From: Xanthomonas melonis
GTDB taxonomy: Bacteria; Pseudomonadota; Gammaproteobacteria; Xanthomonadales; Xanthomonadaceae
Direction of reading: 5' to 3'
Length of the DNA stretch: 64,000 bases
NCBI RefSeq assembly: GCF_020783655.1
Contig: NZ_JAJGQH010000008.1
Span: 62,001-126,000, forward strand
The notes under the pieces are model-generated. The model saw nothing but the letters and a program-made list of their open reading frames with translations, ran no database searches and was not told the origin of the DNA. Positions 57,559 through 64,000 of the stretch are shown here, one piece after another; within the stretch, counting starts at the first letter, position 1, and every line of letters begins with the position of its first letter. A program made the position numbers and the translations under genes.

Positions 57559-57797
57559 GCGCGCTGCTCCCGCGCAAAGTCACGGCTGGCCGCCTCTTCG
57601 CGCAAGCCCTGCAGCTCGATGCGGTTGGTGCGCTTGGGGTAGCGGTGCGGCCCCTTGCTCATGCCGCGGCGCTTGAGTGCGTTGGCGTGGGCGTGGTCTG
57701 CGGCCGCACAGGCGCTGAGGCAGCGGCGCGTGGCGGGGCCGCTCAGCGTTACCGCGGCGGTGAGCTCGTCGAACTCAGGGTCTGCATTCCGGGACAT
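57555..57797 (-). CDS. First gene of the leftward operon, small helical protein
   Basis: 80 residues, MSRNADPEFDELTAAVTLSG then a Cys/His/Arg-rich helical part (CLSACAAADHAHANALKRRG). It has a GAGAGAG site before the ATG. It is the promoter-proximal gene after PL and its structured leader; all genes from here to the integrase are on the same strand. Function unknown. Confidence 0.65.
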   Translation of the reverse strand: MSRNADPEFDELTAAVTLSGPATRRCLSACAAADHAHANALKRRGMSKGPHRYPKRTNRIELQGLREEAASRDFAREQRA

Positions 57798-57836
57798 GGC
57801 GCTCTCTCCGAAGAAGGAGGGCGCCGGCGGGTCAGT

Positions 57837-57903
57837 CAGGCCAGGGGAGGGGCCTGCTACCGGTCAGAAGGGAAGGTTGACCGGCAGGGACGACCCGCCG
57901 GTC
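57837..57903 (-). promoter_or_regulatory. Two hairpins in the leader of the leftward transcript
   Basis: GACCGGC/GCCGGTC (57879-57885 and 57897-57903) and CAGGCC/GGCCTG (57837-57842 and 57851-57856) can each form a stem in the roughly 130-nt leader between PL and the first gene. Neither has a T-tract, so simple termination is unlikely. They may be processing or antitermination elements; this is inference. Confidence 0.4.
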
Positions 57904-57932
57904 GCCCGTCAGCTTTGTGGGCCGACGGACAA

Positions 57933-57972
57933 AGTAAAGCACTGCTTTATTTTACAGTCAAGCGTTGCTTTA
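57933..57972 (-). promoter_or_regulatory. Leftward early promoter PL with two operators
   Basis: On the minus strand a -35 TTGACT (57961-57956), a 17-bp spacer and a -10 TTTACT (57938-57933) form a good sigma-70 promoter. Two 15-bp operators cover it: TAAAGCACTGCTTTA (57935-57949, plus-strand reading) over the -10 and TCAAGCGTTGCTTTA (57958-57972) over the -35. The operators match those at cI/cro, so PL should be shut by the repressor in the lysogen. Confidence 0.75.
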
Positions 57973-57979
57973 TTGAGCT

Positions 57980-58819
57980 TTAGTAGCGCTGCACATGGAT
58001 TGGTTTTTCTTGACCAATCACGTAGCACACAGATGCCACGAGCTTGGCTCGAATGATCTTGGATTCAAACCAGCGATCGATCGGATCAGCGACGGTAGGC
58101 GTGTCGAATCGTGTGCTGCCTTCTGACATAGATGGCTCAGTTGGCATGATCGCGTAGGCTATGCGTACCGGCATTCCTTTGAACGCGCGAGCTTCATCAA
58201 TTGCGAGAGGGCAAGGCGCTGGTAATCGATAACCGTATCGCTGACGAAATGGCTTAGCCGCTAGGTTCTTGCGTGTGAAATTGAAATAGAAATCTCGGCC
58301 CTGCTCGCTTCGCACCTGAGCTGAAGTGCCAAATGCGTTGCGTCCCTCGTAGTCACGCCGGCTGTCCACTTTGCTGCCGAATCCGCATGACACACCCGTG
58401 CTGATGGGAGTCGACTCGTAGCAATCCTGTGTCCATGTCGCCTCGTAGCGTTGCTCATCCGCGTTGTACTTCATCTCCGGATGTTCAGCTTGAAAGAGGT
58501 AGCTCTTTTCAAAAGAAATGGGCGCAAAGAATTTTTCCAAGTCAGCAGTGCGTGCTTTAAATTCAGCCGAGGTCTCGTATTCACCCTTGATCCTTCGATC
58601 AGAGCGACCCTCGAATGCTGTAAAGAACGATGCAGTATCGACGATCTCTACAGTTGGTGAGTCGAGGTTGAAAGTTTCAGGCTCCCACGATATCGGCTTG
58701 GAGGCGGGCTTGACCTGCTGAGCGGGAGTAGCCGCCTTACTTGGGCTGCCTTGGTCTTGCGAACACGCGGCTAATGCCAGTGTGGTGACTAAGCTAATAG
58801 TGAAATGCTTCGCTGTCAT
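57980..58819 (-). CDS. Prophage lipoprotein downstream of cI
   Basis: 279 residues. Lipoprotein signal MTAKHFTISLVTTLALAAC with Cys19, a Pro/Lys-rich linker, then a soluble domain (SFFTAFEGRSDRRIKGEYET, EKFFAPISFEKSYLFQAEHP) with four further Cys. The sequence is visibly richer in A and T than its neighbours. It follows the repressor gene on the same strand by 23 bp and ends at the PL operators, so it would be made in the lysogen with CI. That placement is typical of a lysogenic-conversion or superinfection-exclusion gene; the function is inferred. Confidence 0.8.
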   Translation of the reverse strand: MTAKHFTISLVTTLALAACSQDQGSPSKAATPAQQVKPASKPISWEPETFNLDSPTVEIVDTASFFTAFEGRSDRRIKGEYETSAEFKARTADLEKFFAPISFEKSYLFQAEHPEMKYNADEQRYEATWTQDCYESTPISTGVSCGFGSKVDSRRDYEGRNAFGTSAQVRSEQGRDFYFNFTRKNLAAKPFRQRYGYRLPAPCPLAIDEARAFKGMPVRIAYAIMPTEPSMSEGSTRFDTPTVADPIDRWFESKIIRAKLVASVCYVIGQEKPIHVQRY

Positions 58820-58842
58820 CCTTGATCTCCTGCCAAATAGCT

Positions 58843-59532
58843 TCAGTTGAGCCTATCGATTCTGTTGCGGAGGTAAACCTTTCCGCCGATCACTGCCCCG
58901 CGTGGAAAAGGAAATGCAGGGTAGAGCGCAGCATTGGCGCTGACCACGTACACGGCATCTCCTCGATCCTGCAGCCCTTTGACTTGCTGGCCGTTGCCAG
59001 TGTTGAGCAGATAGATTCCGTCACCGTCAAAACTCTTGACGCCGGTATCGACAATTAGCGCCTCTCCCGGCTGTATGACTGGAATCATTGAGTCTCCGCG
59101 ACCCGTTACGAGCACAAGCCGGCCAGGTGGAGGAACGAAACCCACAACAGACCGAATGTACGCAGGGGTGAAGTTCATTGACTTAATGACCTCCGGGTAG
59201 TCCTCATTGATCCTTCCATCTCCCATATCCGCATCTCCATCGATCTGATCCACGCGGACATGATCTCTATCGGATATCTCACCCGATGAGACATAAGCAG
59301 TAGAGGCTTCTGCTACGTGGCTTGAGGCGGAAGACATACCGAAGTGCGCCAACGACGTACCCGTCAGCATGGCGAGCTGAGGAAGACGGCGCTTATCCAC
59401 CTTGCCGGTGCGGAGCCAGCCTGAGACTGCTTGCTCCGACACACGCAGAGCTTCGGCTATGTGTTTTTGGGTGTGGCCGGAGCGATCTATTGCGCTCCGA
59501 ATGGCAGCGGCCATGGCAGTATTGTCAAGCAT
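58843..59532 (-). CDS. CI-like phage repressor with S24 peptidase domain
   Basis: 229-residue repressor. The N-terminal HTH_XRE domain (HTQKHIAEALRVSEQAVSGW, residues about 15-34) binds the operators. The C-terminal LexA/S24 domain (from about 115) has the Ser nucleophile in GRGDSMIPVIQPGEALIVDT and the general-base Lys in GNGQQVKGLQ, so RecA-stimulated self-cleavage is expected. ATG 59532 lies inside an operator, about six bases after a possible -10 (GACAAT), so its mRNA may be leaderless. Confidence 0.92.
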   Translation of the reverse strand: MLDNTAMAAAIRSAIDRSGHTQKHIAEALRVSEQAVSGWLRTGKVDKRRLPQLAMLTGTSLAHFGMSSASSHVAEASTAYVSSGEISDRDHVRVDQIDGDADMGDGRINEDYPEVIKSMNFTPAYIRSVVGFVPPPGRLVLVTGRGDSMIPVIQPGEALIVDTGVKSFDGDGIYLLNTGNGQQVKGLQDRGDAVYVVSANAALYPAFPFPRGAVIGGKVYLRNRIDRLN

Positions 59533-59608
59533 TGCTTGATTGTCCGTCCAATCGGAAGAAAAAGTAATAAAGCGTCGCTTGACTGGAGAACTAAAGCAGT
59601 GCTTTACT
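59525..59608. promoter_or_regulatory. cI-cro control region: three operators, PR and PRM
   Basis: Three 15-bp operators: TCAAGCATTGCTTGA (59525-59539), TAAAGCGTCGCTTGA (59568-59582) and TAAAGCAGTGCTTTA (59592-59606). The consensus is T-[AC]-AAGC-N3-GCTT-[TG]-A. PR runs rightward with -35 TTGACT (59579-59584), an 18-bp spacer and -10 TTTACT (59603-59608). PRM runs leftward with -10 GACAAT (59544-59539) and a poor -35. The arrangement parallels lambda OR3-OR2-OR1; the order of occupancy is inferred. Confidence 0.8.
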
Positions 59609-59616
59609 TCCCGGCC

Positions 59617-59841
59617 ATGAAGACCATCATTTCCGACGCAGTCGCTTTACTTGAGGGTGGGCAGGCTGCGCTTGCGAGGCGCCTGGGGGTGAGTCCCCAA
59701 GCAGTGAGCCAGTGGGTCAAGGGGCATCGACCGGTTCCGCCAAAGCATGCGATCGCGATTGAGCGGGAAACCGGGGTTTCTCGCCATGCTCTCCGACCGG
59801 ATGTTTTCGGCCCGGCTGCCGACGTGCAGGAGGTGGCCTGA
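59617..59841 (+). CDS. Cro-like repressor (YdaS-type HTH)
   Basis: 74 residues. SDAVALLEGGQAALARRLGV, then SPQAVSQWVKGHRPVPPKHA is the helix-turn-helix of YdaS/Cro-like antitoxin-type repressors. It is divergent from cI across the three-operator region. The -10 of PR ends eight bases before the ATG and there is no ribosome site, so the mRNA is leaderless or nearly so. Confidence 0.88.
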   Translation: MKTIISDAVALLEGGQAALARRLGVSPQAVSQWVKGHRPVPPKHAIAIERETGVSRHALRPDVFGPAADVQEVA

Positions 59842-59989
59842 TGTCCGGCTTCTTCGTTTCGATTCACTTCTTGGCCGGATCGCTCCACATCCAATTTTCT
59901 TGCCTGCACGTCAGTCCTTTGCGTCGAGCGCGCGTGGCAACGCTGCTTCTAGAGGAGATTTCCTGATGCGCCCGCTTGATATGAGCTTA

Positions 59990-60367
59990 TTACTGGGGGC
60001 TGCCCGGTTGGGTAGCGTCAACTTTGAGTGCGAAGAACACGGCGTCGTAGACCTTGGGCCCGCGACAGACGAAGAACACGGTTTCTTTGTCGTGGGCCGC
60101 CTCCAGGGCCTTGCGGACCCTCATGGGCGCTGCGGTTTCGGTGGCAACCTCGACCATGTGGAATCGACCGTGCCCGTGGTCCTTGCCGTAAGCGGCCAGC
60201 GCGTTGAGCGTGTTCTGTGCCACCGGCGTGGTATGGACCTCGCCGCGCTCGATGCGGCCCACGCCGATGGCGGTGAACAAGTGCTTTCCCTGGTGGATGG
60301 TGTCGTACACGGGGTAGACGTGTCCGTGCTCGTCGGGCGCGATCCTGAGCAAGTGGCTGCTGGTCAT
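59990..60367 (-). CDS. Hypothetical phage protein on the minus strand
   Basis: 125 residues, start MTSSHLLRIAPDEHGHVYPV after a strong AAGGAAAG site. VARSIERGEV-like segment GRIERGEVHTTPVAQNTLNA and HMVEVATETAAPMRVRKALE follow, ending in a compact FFVCRGPKVYDAVFFALKV strand-rich part. It opposes the rightward transcription from PR. The opposite strand is also open but has no ribosome site and a less protein-like composition. Function unknown. The 148 bp between cro and this gene hold only a 41-codon frame (59841-59966) of doubtful value. Confidence 0.65.
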   Translation of the reverse strand: MTSSHLLRIAPDEHGHVYPVYDTIHQGKHLFTAIGVGRIERGEVHTTPVAQNTLNALAAYGKDHGHGRFHMVEVATETAAPMRVRKALEAAHDKETVFFVCRGPKVYDAVFFALKVDATQPGSPQ

Positions 60368-60447
60368 GGTGCTTTCCTTGTTGGTCCTGCCTATGTGGTT
60401 GAGGGTCAATGCACGGCCGCTGCGTTGATTGCGGGGAGTGCGGCCTG

Positions 60448-60780
60448 ATGCCCTGCCCATTGTTGAATCCGGCGTATCAGCGCGCCGTCCTGCGTGCGGT
60501 GGGAACCCCGCCTGCTGATGCCAGCGTGGTGGGGTTGTCGTTGGACACCATCAGTGGCCGCGCTGACGACGCGTTGCGCCTGCGGCTGAGCCTGGGTGAA
60601 GCCGAGCGTACTGCGTTGGCGCTCCTCGATGCTGTGGCGGTCCAGCGCTACCGCGCGTCGCTGTGCCAGGTCCAGGCGTCGATATCGTCGGGCAGCCCGA
60701 GTTCCGATGGGTCGCCACAGGATGGCCAGTCGGTGTATCCGCCTGCCAAGTCGTCCAGCGCTTGCTGTGGGGAGGGGTAG
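60448..60780 (+). CDS. Hypothetical phage protein
   Basis: 110 residues, MPCPLLNPAYQRAVLRAVGT, with a GGGGAG site. The N-terminal 75 residues look like a folded helical domain (DTISGRADDALRLRLSLGEA); the Ser-rich tail overlaps a minus-strand gene and may be low in meaning. Function unknown. Confidence 0.5.
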   Translation: MPCPLLNPAYQRAVLRAVGTPPADASVVGLSLDTISGRADDALRLRLSLGEAERTALALLDAVAVQRYRASLCQVQASISSGSPSSDGSPQDGQSVYPPAKSSSACCGEG

Positions 60781-60884
60781 GTTCCCATGAGCTTCTCGTC
60801 CTCGAACCATGGCTGCCAGCCGCCATCCGCATGTGCAATGCGAAAAATGCCTGCTCGCGTCTTGCGCCAGAAAAATTGCGCCAT
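60648..60884 (-). CDS. Hypothetical phage protein on the minus strand
   Basis: 78 residues from MAQFFWRKTRAGIFRIAHAD, preceded by AAAGG at eight bases. WQPWFEDEKLMGTYPSPQQA and DWPSCGDPSELGLPDDIDAW show a Trp- and acid-rich small protein. Its ATG and the ATG of the divergent gene share the tetranucleotide CATG (60882-60885). Unknown function. Confidence 0.6.
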   Translation of the reverse strand: MAQFFWRKTRAGIFRIAHADGGWQPWFEDEKLMGTYPSPQQALDDLAGGYTDWPSCGDPSELGLPDDIDAWTWHSDAR

Positions 60885-61239
60885 GCAGATCACCTTTCCC
60901 GATGCCGTGATTGCCGAAGCATACCTGGCGGCGCACTGCAGTAACTGTGAGACCTGCTACGTGTCCCGCCACATCACTCCGCTGGATGACGCCTTGACCG
61001 CGGGCGAGCTCGCCACCCTGGTAGGCCTGCCGATCCACAACAACGGCGATCTCGCCGACCTGTGCCTGACCGCCGACGACTGGGCGGCACTCACCGAGCG
61101 CCGCCGCCGCGTGGGCTGGCCGCTCAACTTCGTCAAAGCAAGTTTTGCTTCGGATTCGTCTATGTCGCCCTCCCCAAGGGCTTCTGTTGGAGCTGTGGGG
61201 GTTCTGGCTTACCGCGGGGAGTGTGGCACCTATGCGTAA
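60883..61239 (+). CDS. Hypothetical phage protein
   Basis: 118 residues, MQITFPDAVIAEAYLAAHCS, with CSNCETCYVSRHITPLDDAL (three Cys in a short stretch) and LTADDWAALTERRRRVGWPL. No ribosome site precedes the ATG. The C-terminal 25 residues are Ser/Ala-rich. It overlaps the next gene by eight bp. Confidence 0.5.
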   Translation: MQITFPDAVIAEAYLAAHCSNCETCYVSRHITPLDDALTAGELATLVGLPIHNNGDLADLCLTADDWAALTERRRRVGWPLNFVKASFASDSSMSPSPRASVGAVGVLAYRGECGTYA

Positions 61240-61528
61240 GCCCAGCCACGAACTGGTGCTGGATCGGGTCCGCCAGCAGTGGGAGCGGGGCGCGCCTGCG
61301 CAAGCTGCCTCAACCATGCCGGGGATGCTCCGCAACGCGGCTGCGATCGTCTTGACCGCGGCCGGCCTGGTCGCGTTCTGCGCCGGCCTGCTGGGGAACA
61401 AAGAACACGGCGACGACGGCACCGACGCCGGTGCGGATGTCGTACCAGCGCAGTGCACTGAATTGCATAGTGGCGGGGCTTCCTTGCATGCCGCGCATGG
61501 TGCTGCAGAGGCAGGTCCCGGCGCATGA
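61232..61528 (+). CDS. Small membrane phage protein
   Basis: 98 residues. A charged N-terminus (MRKPSHELVLDRVRQQWERG) precedes one membrane helix (NAAAIVLTAAGLVAFCAGLL) and an acidic, Cys/His-containing tail. GGGGAG lies upstream. Overlaps on both sides place it in the rightward operon. Unknown function. Confidence 0.6.
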   Translation: MRKPSHELVLDRVRQQWERGAPAQAASTMPGMLRNAAAIVLTAAGLVAFCAGLLGNKEHGDDGTDAGADVVPAQCTELHSGGASLHAAHGAAEAGPGA

Positions 61529-62106
61529 AGGACGTCCGTCAGTTTCTGCCGCCCAGGCAGTCGGTGGTCTACGCCCACACCCGCCGCATGCTGGATGCCA
61601 CGGCCTGCAACTACACCACGTTCGCCATGCAGGTTGCCGAGCGCTACCTCGCCACAACGGCGCCCGACGTGCGGCAGGTGAAGCTGCGCACCGGTGAGGG
61701 CGTTGAATTGATCAAGGCGATGGAGAACAACGCCCAGGTGCTCCGCCGCTACATGGACGGCACGGTCAAGTCCTTGCCGGCAGATCTGGAGGACGCGTGG
61801 GTGCTGAGCCTGCCGGAGCCGTACCGCAGCGATTGCGAGCAGGACCTGGCGCGCCGCCGCGGCATGCTGGCTGTGCCGATGCCCAGCGACGATGGCATGC
61901 AGGTGGCGTGCGTGGCCACGCTGTTTCAAGAGTACGGCGAGCTGGTGAGCGCGCTGGCCCCGGCCGTGGCAGATGGTAAGTTCGGCCCCGAAGACCGGCA
62001 GTACGCCGACGAGATCGGCCGCAAGGGCGACGACGTCATCGGCGCCGTGATCGGCATGAAGCGCGCCCTGCGTCAGGGCATCGAGAGCGGAGCGGCCGGT
62101 GCTTGA
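61525..62106 (+). CDS. Hypothetical phage protein
   Basis: 193 residues, MKDVRQFLPPRQSVVYAHTR, mostly helical: FAMQVAERYLATTAPDVRQV, VELIKAMENNAQVLRRYMDG, ALAPAVADGKFGPEDRQYAD. The composition and position upstream of the primase suggest a phage regulatory or replication accessory protein similar in layout to P2/P22 CII-type neighbours, but I see no firm family signature. It overlaps the previous gene by four bases. Confidence 0.7.
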   Translation: MKDVRQFLPPRQSVVYAHTRRMLDATACNYTTFAMQVAERYLATTAPDVRQVKLRTGEGVELIKAMENNAQVLRRYMDGTVKSLPADLEDAWVLSLPEPYRSDCEQDLARRRGMLAVPMPSDDGMQVACVATLFQEYGELVSALAPAVADGKFGPEDRQYADEIGRKGDDVIGAVIGMKRALRQGIESGAAGA

Positions 62107-62107
62107 G

Positions 62108-62488
62108 ATGGCCATCTACCGCGCGCCCCGGGCACCACACCCCGCCGGCCGCAAGACCATCAGCCTGGTTGCGCGGCAGCACATGGACGAGGCACTACGT
62201 CTGCTCAATGGCGACACGCCTGGGCTCACTGGCGAGGACGCCCTGGCCGAACGTGAGCGACTGCGACGCGAGGATGCCGCGCGCGACGCAGTGCAGAGCG
62301 AATTGCCGCTGCCCTGCGCCCCATCTCCCCGGGAGGCGACGAAAAGGGCGCGCGGGCAGGGCGGGGCACTGAATCTGAACGAGGGGGCGACCTGTTCAGC
62401 TCCGGGCGATGGGTCCTCCTGGCCGACCCCCGATGCGGGTAATTCGGACCCCGTTCCTTTGGTAGATAGCGCGGCTGGAAGTTACTGA
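62108..62488 (+). CDS. Hypothetical phage protein before the primase
   Basis: 126 residues, MAIYRAPRAPHPAGRKTISL, then LVARQHMDEALRLLNGDTPG and a charged helix (ALAERERLRREDAARDAVQS) followed by a disordered, Gly/Ser/Pro-rich tail. A GTG three codons upstream is a possible start. One base separates it from the upstream stop and none from the primase start. Confidence 0.6.
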   Translation: MAIYRAPRAPHPAGRKTISLVARQHMDEALRLLNGDTPGLTGEDALAERERLRREDAARDAVQSELPLPCAPSPREATKRARGQGGALNLNEGATCSAPGDGSSWPTPDAGNSDPVPLVDSAAGSY

Positions 62489-64000
62489 ATGTTGGCGAAT
62501 TACGACGATGTGCTCGGCCAGCTGCGCGATGCCGGCCTGATCCTCGACAGCCTGGATGCGAGCGGGCGCATGGTCCGCTGCAAGGTGGAAGGCTCGCGCG
62601 AGCGGCGCGGCTGGTATGTGCTGCACGAGCTGCAGACCAACGGCGCGGATGTGCTGATTGTTGGCACCTACGGCATCTGGCGCGGTAACGACAACGGCGC
62701 GATCAAGGTGGAGCTGCGCAAGCGCGACAGCGAGTTCACCGCCGAGCAGCGCGAGGCACTGAAGCGCCGGTTGGCGGAGGACCGCCGCCGCGCAGAAGTC
62801 GCGCGGCAGGAAGAAAACCGCCGTGCCGCCGAACGCGCCACCCGCGCCTGGGGCAAGGCGCTGCATGATGGCGAGTCTGACTACCTCACCTCCAAGGGCG
62901 TGCAGGGCTTCGGCTTGCGCTACGGTGGCTCGGGTATCGCGGTGGTGCCGCTGCTCGATGGCAATGGGGCCATCCACGGGCTGCAGTTGCTGCGCACGGC
63001 CAAACAGGCCGACCAGCAGCGCAAGCCGGTGAAGGAATTCTGGCCGGCGGGTCTCGCCAAGCGCGGGCATTTCCACCTGATCGGTGGCACGCCGCAGTGG
63101 ATACTGCTGGTGGCTGAGGGCTACGCCACAGCCGCCAGCTTGCACATGGCCACCGGCTACCCAGTGGCCGTGGCCTTCGATGCCGGCAACTTGATGCCAG
63201 TGGCCAGCGCGCTGGCCAAGCGTTACCGCAGCACCAAGGTGCTGATTTGCGGCGACGACGACGTGCTGCAGAAGTGCCGCGCGTGCAAGTCACGCCTGGT
63301 GCTCACCGAGCATCCGAAGACATGCCCCACCTGCGGGGAAGACCACAAGGCCGAGAACGCCGGCATGCTGGGCGCGAGCGCGGCAGCACTCGATGTGCAC
63401 GGCGCGGCGTTGCTGCCGGTCTTCGCGGAAGAGGACGCGCGGCGTGCGGCATACATCGAGCACGGCCGAAAAGTCAGCGACTTCAACGACCTGCACCTGG
63501 CCGAAGGGCTGCACGTGGTACGTGCGCAGGTGGAGGCTCGCATCACGGAGCTGTCCTGGCGTGCGCCGGTAGAGAAACGCGTCGCTTCCATCCCCAGCAC
63601 CGGGGGCGCGGGGAAGGCCCTGCTCAAGCCGATCGACAGCATCGACACGCTACTCAGTCGCTTCGCGCTGGTGTACGGGCAGGGTGGCACGGTCTTCGAT
63701 CACCAAGAGCATATGCTGGTGGCGCTGGGAGACATGCGCGATGCATGCGTGCGGCGCGAGCTGCACCGTGCGTGGTTGGAGAGCCCGCAGCGCGCCATCG
63801 TGCGCGTGCAAGAGGTGGACTTCGACCCGTCCGGCTGCAAGCCGGGCATCACCTGCAACCTGTTCGCCGGCTGGCCAACGGTGCCGCAAGAGGGCACCTG
63901 CGACAAGCTGTTGCAGCTGCTGTGGCACATGTGCGGCAACGAGGCCAACCAGCGCATGCTCTATGACTGGGTGATCAAGTGGCTGGCGTACCCGCTGCAG
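62489..64000 (+). CDS. Phage TOPRIM primase/helicase, C-terminus outside window
   Basis: 504 codons visible, frame open at the window end. It starts MLANYDDVLGQLRDAGLILD. A coiled Arg-rich segment (about 100-130) leads to a primase-associated fold with WILLVAEGYATAASLHMATG (TOPRIM Glu) and KVLICGDDDV (TOPRIM Asp residues). A four-Cys zinc ribbon (CRAC...CPTC, about 259-283) interrupts the TOPRIM domain just after the DDD. A DUF5906-like region (from about 390, VALGDMRDACVRREL) leads toward a P4-alpha-like helicase expected beyond 64000. It would prime and unwind phage DNA. Confidence 0.85.
   Translation, partial: MLANYDDVLGQLRDAGLILDSLDASGRMVRCKVEGSRERRGWYVLHELQTNGADVLIVGTYGIWRGNDNGAIKVELRKRDSEFTAEQREALKRRLAEDRRRAEVARQEENRRAAERATRAWGKALHDGESDYLTSKGVQGFGLRYGGSGIAVVPLLDGNGAIHGLQLLRTAKQADQQRKPVKEFWPAGLAKRGHFHLIGGTPQWILLVAEGYATAASLHMATGYPVAVAFDAGNLMPVASALAKRYRSTKVLICGDDDVLQKCRACKSRLVLTEHPKTCPTCGEDHKAENAGMLGASAAALDVHGAALLPVFAEEDARRAAYIEHGRKVSDFNDLHLAEGLHVVRAQVEARITELSWRAPVEKRVASIPSTGGAGKALLKPIDSIDTLLSRFALVYGQGGTVFDHQEHMLVALGDMRDACVRRELHRAWLESPQRAIVRVQEVDFDPSGCKPGITCNLFAGWPTVPQEGTCDKLLQLLWHMCGNEANQRMLYDWVIKWLAYPLQ

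Larger units (their letters stand above)
47380..64000. mobile_element. Integrated temperate phage or phage-like island, left part
   Basis: The element starts in tRNA-Phe with a tyrosine integrase and excisionase. It carries a DGR, a C5 methyltransferase, many small phage genes, a CI/Cro switch with repeated operators and a primase. The right end lies beyond the window: no second copy of the tRNA 3' segment was seen. No capsid, terminase, tail or lysis gene is in the window, so a complete phage cannot be claimed. Confidence 0.85.

Noticed and set aside
59841-59966. A 41-codon gene after cro (TGATG overlap)
   Set aside because: No ribosome site, no conserved feature, and the composition is not clearly coding. 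It was left as a remark only.
47380-64000. A complete prophage
   Set aside because: No terminase, capsid, tail or lysis gene and no right attachment site lie in the window, so completeness cannot be claimed.

Overview
The window is chromosomal DNA of a plant-associated gammaproteobacterium of the genus Xanthomonas. The diagnostic feature is the xanthan cluster gumB-gumP next to a thrS-infC-rpmI-rplT-pheS-pheT-ihfA-merR block, together with high G+C and a TonB-dependent carbohydrate-uptake locus. I cannot name the species.

Layout. (1) 1-11455 is a maltose/maltodextrin utilisation locus: a partial TonB-dependent receptor, a GH97 alpha-glucosidase, a six-hairpin glycosidase-like protein, an MFS sugar transporter, a GH13 alpha-amylase and a LacI-family regulator. 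The same 14-bp operator-like palindrome lies upstream of the receptor (2325-2338) and upstream of the two glycosidase genes (4676-4689). (2) 11609-19775 holds translation and nucleoid genes and tRNA-Pro. It has a possible Thr-rich leader before thrS, a non-canonical ATC start for infC and a four-unit hairpin array between rplT and pheS. (3) 20043-36873 is the xanthan cluster. gumG is missing except for a C-terminal remnant at 26504-26608, and a DUF985 cupin gene lies between gumM and gumN. (4) 36870-40803 continues with an epimerase, a GT2, a small hydrolase and a GT1. With gumO and gumP these look like a separate lipid or glycolipid module. (5) 41134-47201 is ordinary chromosome on the minus strand: dxs, HNH nuclease, acyl-CoA dehydrogenase, a LEA-like lipoprotein and a lipocalin.

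(6) From tRNA-Phe (47380) to the end of the window is an integrated temperate phage or phage-like island. The C-terminus of its integrase is encoded by the antisense strand of the tRNA. It has a lambda-like control region: a CI-type LexA-fold repressor, a Cro-like repressor and five copies of one 15-bp operator, two at a leftward promoter and three between cI and cro. The leftward transcript would read a run of small overlapping genes, a C5 DNA methyltransferase, a diversity-generating retroelement (DGR), and the excisionase and integrase. The rightward side carries small genes and a TOPRIM primase that runs off the window.

The most interesting system is the DGR at 49933-52775. It has a reverse transcriptase with a YVDD box and the DGR-type IGNLSSQ motif, an Avd-like four-helix accessory protein, one 110-bp template repeat and two variable repeats. 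The variable repeats are the 3' ends of two tandem genes for DUF1566/C-type-lectin-like proteins. Over the 110 bp each variable repeat differs from the template at 14 positions, and all 28 differences fall on template adenines. The template repeat is in frame inside the 5' end of the RT gene, so the RT seems to carry the template-encoded Asn-rich peptide near its N-terminus.
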